NCBI RefSeq assembly: GCF_002563795.1
Contig: NZ_PDJL01000005.1
Coordinates: 310,001 to 374,000 of the forward strand
Origin: Vibrio sp. ES.051
GTDB taxonomy: Bacteria; Pseudomonadota; Gammaproteobacteria; Enterobacterales; Vibrionaceae
DNA length: 64,000 nt
Reading direction: 5' to 3'
The notes under the pieces were generated by a model that was given only the letters and a program-made list of their open reading frames with translations, was not told the DNA's origin and made no database searches. Below are positions 59,703 through 64,000 of the stretch, piece after piece. Positions within the stretch are counted from its first letter, which is position 1; the number at the start of each line of letters is the position of its first letter. The position numbers and the translations under genes are program-made.

Positions 59703-59732
59703 GAAGCCATTTTGTGAAAGCAAAATGGCTTC
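59703..59732 (+). repeat. Stem-loop between ptsH and ptsI
   Basis: GAAGCCATTTTG and CAAAATGGCTTC form a 12-pair perfect stem around TGAAAG, 17 bases after the ptsH stop. There is no T-tract downstream, so it is probably an mRNA-stability or processing element that raises HPr over Enzyme I. Confidence 0.7.
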
Positions 59733-59825
59733 ATTGGAAATAAGCTCAAAACTAAGCTAAAACTATTCGTTAGCGCACCCATTATTCTCCCGTTTTATAA
59801 AGTTGACCAAACTTAAGGTAAGGCT

Positions 59826-61550
59826 ATGATTTCAGGCATCCTAGCATCTCCTGGTATTGCAATCGGTAAAGCATTACTACTTCAAGAAGATGAAATTGTC
59901 CTAAACACACACACTATTTCTGACGATCAAGTAGAAACTGAAGTTCAGAGTTTCTTTGACGCTCGTGATAAATCTGCAGCTCAACTAGAAACAATCAAGC
60001 AAAAAGCGCTTGAAACGTTTGGTGAAGAGAAAGAAGCGATCTTTGAAGGTCATATCATGCTTCTTGAAGACGAAGAGCTAGAAGAGGAAATCCTAGCACT
60101 TATAAAAAACGATAAGATGACTGCGGATCAGGCAATCTACTCAGTTATCGAAGAGCAAGCAAAAGCTCTTGAATCACTAGACGACGAATACCTTAAAGAA
60201 CGAGCAACAGATATCCGTGATATCGGCTCTCGTTTTGTGAAAAACGCACTAGGCATCAATATTGTCTCTCTAAGCGACATCAGTGAAGAAGTTATCCTAG
60301 TGGCTTACGACCTAACCCCATCTGAAACTGCGCAAATCAACCTAGACTACGTACTGGGTTTCGCTTGTGACATCGGCGGTCGTACTTCTCACACGTCTAT
60401 CATGGCTCGCTCGCTTGAGCTTCCAGCTATCGTTGGCACTAACGACATCACTAAGAAAGTGAAGAACGGCGATATGCTGATTCTTGATGCGATGAATAAT
60501 AAGGTCGTTATTAACCCTTCAGAAGCTGAACTTGAAGAAGCGAAAGCCGTTAAAGCGGAATTCCTCGCTGAAAAAGAAGAGCTAGCAAAACTAAAAGACT
60601 TACACGCAGAAACCACTGACGGTCATCGTGTAGAAGTGTGCGGTAATATCGGTACAGTGAAAGACTGTAACGGTATCATCCGTAACGGTGGTGAAGGTGT
60701 TGGTCTGTATCGTACCGAGTTCCTTTTCATGGACCGTGATGCACTTCCAACAGAAGAAGAGCAATACCAAGCTTACAAAGAAGTTGCTGAAGCAATGGAA
60801 GGGCAAGCTGTCATCATCCGTACTATGGATATCGGCGGAGACAAAGATCTTCCGTACATGGACCTGCCAAAAGAAATGAACCCATTCCTAGGCTGGCGTG
60901 CTATACGCATTAGTTTAGATCGTCGTGAAATCCTTCGTGATCAGCTACGTGGTATCCTACGCGCTTCTGCGCACGGTCAGCTACGCATCATGTTCCCAAT
61001 GATCATCTCTGTTGAAGAAATTCGTGAGCTTAAAAAAGCCATCGAAGAATACAAAGAGGAGCTACGTGCTGAAGGTCATGCATTCGACGAAAACATCGAG
61101 ATTGGTGTAATGGTTGAAACACCTGCAGCGGCAGCAATCGCGCACCACCTAGCAAAAGAAGTTTCTTTCTTCTCTATCGGTACGAACGACTTAACTCAGT
61201 ACACACTAGCGGTTGACCGTGGTAATGAGATGATTTCTCACCTATACAACCCACTGTCACCAGCGGTACTGAATGTAATCAAGCAAGTTATTGATGCTTC
61301 GCATGCTGAAGGTAAGTGGACTGGTATGTGTGGTGAACTCGCAGGTGACGAACGTGCGACATTGCTACTTCTAGGTATGGGTTTGGACGAGTTCTCAATG
61401 AGCGGAATCTCTATCCCTAAAGTGAAAAAAGTGGTTCGTGACTCTAACTTCGCAGACGTGAAGGCAATGGCCGAAAAAGCCCTTTCTCTACCAACGGCCG
61501 CAGAAATCGAAGCAGTCGTAGAAAAGTTTATTGCCGAGAAAGCTCAGTAA
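59826..61550 (+). CDS. ptsI: PTS Enzyme I
   Basis: Enzyme I takes phosphate from PEP and passes it to HPr. It has 574 residues (E. coli 575). The phospho-histidine is H189 in [18 protein letters not shown]. The PEP-binding barrel carries [47 protein letters not shown] and the cysteine motif [10 protein letters not shown]. It is the middle gene of the PTS operon, with structured gaps on both sides. Confidence 0.98.
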   Translation: MISGILASPGIAIGKALLLQEDEIVLNTHTISDDQVETEVQSFFDARDKSAAQLETIKQKALETFGEEKEAIFEGHIMLLEDEELEEEILALIKNDKMTADQAIYSVIEEQAKALESLDDEYLKERATDIRDIGSRFVKNALGINIVSLSDISEEVILVAYDLTPSETAQINLDYVLGFACDIGGRTSHTSIMARSLELPAIVGTNDITKKVKNGDMLILDAMNNKVVINPSEAELEEAKAVKAEFLAEKEELAKLKDLHAETTDGHRVEVCGNIGTVKDCNGIIRNGGEGVGLYRTEFLFMDRDALPTEEEQYQAYKEVAEAMEGQAVIIRTMDIGGDKDLPYMDLPKEMNPFLGWRAIRISLDRREILRDQLRGILRASAHGQLRIMFPMIISVEEIRELKKAIEEYKEELRAEGHAFDENIEIGVMVETPAAAAIAHHLAKEVSFFSIGTNDLTQYTLAVDRGNEMISHLYNPLSPAVLNVIKQVIDASHAEGKWTGMCGELAGDERATLLLLGMGLDEFSMSGISIPKVKKVVRDSNFADVKAMAEKALSLPTAAEIEAVVEKFIAEKAQ

Positions 61551-61556
61551 TCAGTA

Positions 61557-61624
61557 GTACCAATTAATTCAATACTTAATGACCATTAGACGGCGAAAAA
61601 AGTCGTCTAATGGACTATATTGGT
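61557..61624. repeat. Nested inverted repeat between ptsI and crr
   Basis: Inner arms CCATTAGACG (61583-61592) and CGTCTAATGG (61604-61613) are perfect. Outer TACCAAT and ATTGGTA near 61558 and 61618 pair as well. The ends resemble those of the elements at 34690 and 38852. Confidence 0.55.
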
Positions 61625-61671
61625 ATACTATAATTCAACAGAATAAAACCAAACCTTAGGAGCATGACACA

Positions 61672-62181
61672 ATGGGTCTGTTTGACAAACTTAAGAAGCT
61701 TGTATCTGATGACAGCGCTGATGCTGGTGCAATCGAAATCATCGCACCACTTTCTGGTGAAATCGTGAACATCGAAGACGTGCCAGATGTGGTTTTCGCA
61801 GAGAAAATCGTTGGTGACGGTATTGCTATCAAGCCATCAGGTAACAAAATGGTAGCTCCTGTAAACGGTACTATCGGTAAGATCTTTGAAACTAACCACG
61901 CATTTTCGATCGAATCTGACGACGGTGTTGAGCTTTTCGTTCACTTCGGTATCGATACTGTTGAGCTAAAAGGCGAAGGCTTCACGCGCATCGCTGAAGA
62001 AGGCCAAGCGGTTAAAGTTGGCGATACAGTTATTGAATTCGACCTAGCTCTTCTAGAAGAAAAAGCGAAATCAACGCTAACTCCAGTTGTAATCTCTAAC
62101 ATGGATGAAATCAAAGAGCTGAACAAGCTTTCCGGTTCTGTAACTGTTGGTGAGACTCCGGTTTTACGTGTAACTAAGTAA
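61672..62181 (+). CDS. crr: PTS glucose-family IIA component (EIIA-Glc)
   Basis: Crr takes phosphate from HPr and gives it to IIB domains. It also controls adenylate cyclase and inducer exclusion. It has 169 residues (E. coli 169). The active histidines are H76 ([16 protein letters not shown]) and H91 ([15 protein letters not shown], the phosphorylated one). It is the likely partner for the IIA-less NagE at 26700. An AGGAG site lies ten bases before the ATG. It converges with the flagellin gene. Confidence 0.98.
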   Translation: MGLFDKLKKLVSDDSADAGAIEIIAPLSGEIVNIEDVPDVVFAEKIVGDGIAIKPSGNKMVAPVNGTIGKIFETNHAFSIESDDGVELFVHFGIDTVELKGEGFTRIAEEGQAVKVGDTVIEFDLALLEEKAKSTLTPVVISNMDEIKELNKLSGSVTVGETPVLRVTK

Positions 62182-62202
62182 AGATTTACTGAGTTGAACA
62201 CA

Positions 62203-62231
62203 AAAAAACGCTGCCAATGGCAGCGTTTTTT
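62203..62231 (+). terminator. Terminator after crr
   Basis: Stem AAAAAACGCTGCC/GGCAGCGTTTTTT around an AAT loop. Confidence 0.92.
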
Positions 62232-62341
62232 ATTTCCGGTCATTTATTAATTTAACCATCCAAACTTAGAACTTGCTTTTTAAAGAGACCATCGGATCTA
62301 CACATGCTCTCTCTCTTGGTTACCTAAAATATTAATGCGCT

Positions 62342-62372
62342 AAAAAAAGCCAAGCAAAACTTGGCTTTTTTT
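62342..62372 (-). terminator. Terminator after flagellin gene
   Basis: Stem AAAAAGCCAAG/CTTGGCTTTTT with a CAAAA loop, about 20 bases beyond the flagellin stop. Confidence 0.9.
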
Positions 62373-62391
62373 AAAGACTTTCTTAGCACCA

Positions 62392-63525
62392 TTAACCTAG
62401 CAGACTTAGCGCTGAGTTTGGTGCTTGTTTCGCTTGCGCCAGAATAGAGCTTGACGCTTGCGATAGAATTTGTGACTTGGTCATTGCGGTGGTTTCTTTC
62501 GCAAAGTCAGTATCTTTGATACGGCTCTTCGACGCATTCACGTTTTCGTTAATGTTGTCCAAATTGCTGATCGCATGGTCGAAACGGTTTTGGAAGGCAC
62601 CCAATTCTGCACGATGGCTGTCGACGTTGTTTAGCGCCGAATCAATCACCGCTACCGATTCTTGTGCGCCACCAACAGAGGTAACGTCGATATTATCAAC
62701 CGTAACCGCCTTAGCCGCGCCCATGTTTAGCTCATCAGCAAGGCCACCGCTGAATGTGACGTCGCCATCCACTTTATTCGTACCTGCAAAAATTTGTAGC
62801 GCGCCTTCTTCATCCACTGACGCTTTTACCAAATCGGTTTGACCATTGATGTAGGTTGCCAATTCTTCAATGTCATCGCCTTCTTTCGCCGCGATATTGA
62901 TGGTATGGGCTTCACCGTTCGTGTCAGTCAGTTCAATGGCGATATCATTTGCAGTGCCTGATACTCCCCAGTCCGGATCTTTTGCCGTTGTCGCTTTATA
63001 GCTAGAGCCACCCATACTCACGTTGTCTGAACGCATGTTATTCAACGTAAGTGTCACGGCTTCACCAGAGTCGGCACCAATCTGGAACGACTTGGTTGTA
63101 AAGGTACCATTTAACAGCTTGTTACCACCAAACGATGTGGTTTCTGCAATACGGTTGAGTTCATCGTTCAGTGCGGTTACTTCTTCTTGAATCGCCACAC
63201 GATCTGATTTTGAGTTAGAGCCGTTTGCCGATTGTAGAGACAAGTCACGCATACGTTGCAGGATGTTGGTGGTCTCGTTCATGGCACCTTCCGCCGTTTG
63301 TGCCATTGAGATACCGTCGTTCGCGTTACGAACAGCCACATCCAGGCCACGGCTTTGTGCATTCAAACGGTTTGAGATTTGCAGGCCCGCAGCGTCATCT
63401 TTTGCGCTGTTGATTCTAGAACCCGAAGACAAACGCTCCATTGACGTTTGTTGCGCTGAGTTTGCGTTGTTGAGGTAACGCTGAGCGGTCATTGCTGATA
63501 CGTTTGTGTTTACATTCACTGCCAT
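62392..63525 (-). CDS. Polar flagellin
   Basis: A 377-residue flagellin. The conserved N-terminal D0/D1 is [22 protein letters not shown] with [22 protein letters not shown]. The variable domain covers about 160-290. The C-terminal D1/D0 ([39 protein letters not shown]) is typical. Vibrios carry five or six paralogous polar flagellins, so the exact letter cannot be assigned. I use the ATG at 63525, preceded by GGAGAA; the longer frame adds unrelated residues. A sigma-28 promoter lies about 80 bases upstream. By position it matches the flagellin group next to the flg genes in V. parahaemolyticus. Confidence 0.95.
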   Translation of the reverse strand: MAVNVNTNVSAMTAQRYLNNANSAQQTSMERLSSGSRINSAKDDAAGLQISNRLNAQSRGLDVAVRNANDGISMAQTAEGAMNETTNILQRMRDLSLQSANGSNSKSDRVAIQEEVTALNDELNRIAETTSFGGNKLLNGTFTTKSFQIGADSGEAVTLTLNNMRSDNVSMGGSSYKATTAKDPDWGVSGTANDIAIELTDTNGEAHTINIAAKEGDDIEELATYINGQTDLVKASVDEEGALQIFAGTNKVDGDVTFSGGLADELNMGAAKAVTVDNIDVTSVGGAQESVAVIDSALNNVDSHRAELGAFQNRFDHAISNLDNINENVNASKSRIKDTDFAKETTAMTKSQILSQASSSILAQAKQAPNSALSLLG

Positions 63526-63606
63526 GATAATTTCTCCAATTGATTTTCCGGTAATGCGGTTTCCGACGTCTCGGAAAACCAAGTAGTTCTCTCAAAGTTA
63601 CCTTTA

Positions 63607-63633
63607 TTAACGACACCAAAGTCAGAAGCTTTA
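63607..63633 (-). promoter_or_regulatory. Sigma-28 (FliA) promoter of the flagellin gene
   Basis: On the minus strand TAAAGCTT, 11 bases, GTCGTTAA fits the flagellar consensus TAAAGTTT-N11-GCCGATAA at 13 of 16 positions, placing this flagellin in the late class. Confidence 0.85.
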
Positions 63634-63779
63634 GGAAAAAATTGAAAAAAAGAACTGAGCGAGATTTAGCTTAAAAAATGGGAGAAAAGTCAGGAAGAGA
63701 TCAAGTTTCTCGAAGTTGAGCAGAAGGGCCTGATGATATGAAAAACCACCAATAAAAATACAACAATCTCAGCAAGTAA

Positions 63780-63818
63780 GAAAAGAAAAGCCCCTTTTCC
63801 TTTGAGAGAACTGGGGCT
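63780..63818 (-). terminator. Minus-strand terminator of a gene to the right of the window
   Basis: Arms AGCCCC and GGGGCT (63789-63794, 63813-63818) with an inner TTC/GAA pairing are followed on the minus strand by TTTCTTTTCTT. It implies that a minus-strand gene ends just upstream of it. Confidence 0.65.
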
Positions 63819-63938
63819 AGGTTGGTCGCCAGAGCCTATGTGGAGATCAAGAGAAATGACCCCATTCCGGCATACCGGGGGCAGCTTTACATCGAGAATG
63901 ATTGGCAGATAAAAAGTGAGAGAGCCGCACATTCCATT

Positions 63939-64000
63939 TTAAAGCTGCTTGCCAATAGCTCGCGCTCTATCCACGTCTGGATAATATGAACACAAGCTAG
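63939..64000 (-). CDS. Possible C-terminal end of an unidentified minus-strand gene
   Basis: An open frame of 20 codons from the right edge ends SYYPDVDRARAIGKQL-stop. It lies upstream of a minus-strand terminator, so a gene end is expected about here. A second frame is also open to a stop near 63890, so the choice is uncertain. No family is recognised. Confidence 0.25.
   Translation of the reverse strand, partial: SLCSYYPDVDRARAIGKQL

Larger units (their letters stand above)
63634..64000. other. Right-edge non-coding region
   Basis: Together with the flagellin leader this makes about 475 bases without a confident gene. It contains a minus-strand terminator (63780-63818), a CCGGTATGCCGG palindrome near 63870, and possibly the last codons of a minus-strand gene at 63939-64000. 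Confidence 0.5.

Noticed and set aside
63690..63932. 80-codon minus-strand open frame at the right edge
   Set aside because: It spans a minus-strand terminator hairpin and a palindrome, has no ribosome-binding site, and resembles no known protein.

Overview
The window is a stretch of gammaproteobacterial chromosome that clearly belongs to a Vibrio, most likely near the Harveyi clade (V. parahaemolyticus / V. harveyi group). The basis is the toxR-toxS pair divergent from htpG, a Vibrio-type polar flagellin, a nagE-nagAC locus whose EIICB lacks a IIA domain, and an order of housekeeping genes that I remember from V. cholerae and V. parahaemolyticus. No species can be named from sequence reading alone. 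I saw no rRNA, tRNA, phage, complete IS element or CRISPR array.

Layout. 1-3339: a large transmembrane AraC-type regulator cut by the left edge. 3514-6049: zinc uptake genes znuA (minus) and znuCB (plus), divergent around a near-perfect Zur operator. 6120-15831 (minus): the sdhCDAB-sucABCD block, divergent from gltA (16228-17517, plus); together these encode most of the upper and middle TCA cycle. 17626-26424: NIF3-like protein, DUF1853 protein, pgm, seqA, ybfF, DUF2788 protein, fldA, DUF4442 protein, fur and glnS. 26700-31040: the GlcNAc regulon (nagE divergent from nagA-nagC). 31122-41050: CPA2 antiporter, asnB, rfaH, POT peptide transporter, hemH, adk and htpG. 41319-43109: toxR, toxS and a SelW-like protein. 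43193-46187: yfcE, then a four-gene translationally coupled minus-strand operon of two DUF1538 membrane proteins, a PII-like protein and a CBS protein. 46447-51039: yfcH-like epimerase, SDR, CnoX/YbbN, QmcA and YbbJ. 51392-53433: a small secreted peptide gene, a DUF2057 protein and a porin resembling chitoporin. 53942-59131: ligA, zipA, cysZ and cysK. 59428-62181: the PTS core ptsH-ptsI-crr. 62392-63525: a polar flagellin behind a sigma-28 promoter.

The parts interlock. PtsI, HPr and Crr supply phosphate to sugar permeases such as the NagE found here, which has no IIA domain of its own. NagA deacetylates the imported GlcNAc-6-P and NagC represses the regulon. The porin near ligA is a plausible outer-membrane entry point for chito-oligosaccharides. 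CRP-like sites lie in the nagE/nagA and toxR upstream regions.

The most interesting under-described items are the DUF1538-DUF1538-PII-CBS operon, two tiny genes missed by ordinary size cut-offs (a 21-residue one-helix peptide at 48416 and a 57-residue secreted two-cysteine peptide at 51392), short elements with TATACC[A/G]A-type inverted ends in non-coding DNA (including the adk leader), and the AraC regulator that looks like a hybrid histidine kinase without a receiver. Most other genes are ordinary core genes. Many starts were moved inward from the longest open frame, and the reasons are given in each entry.
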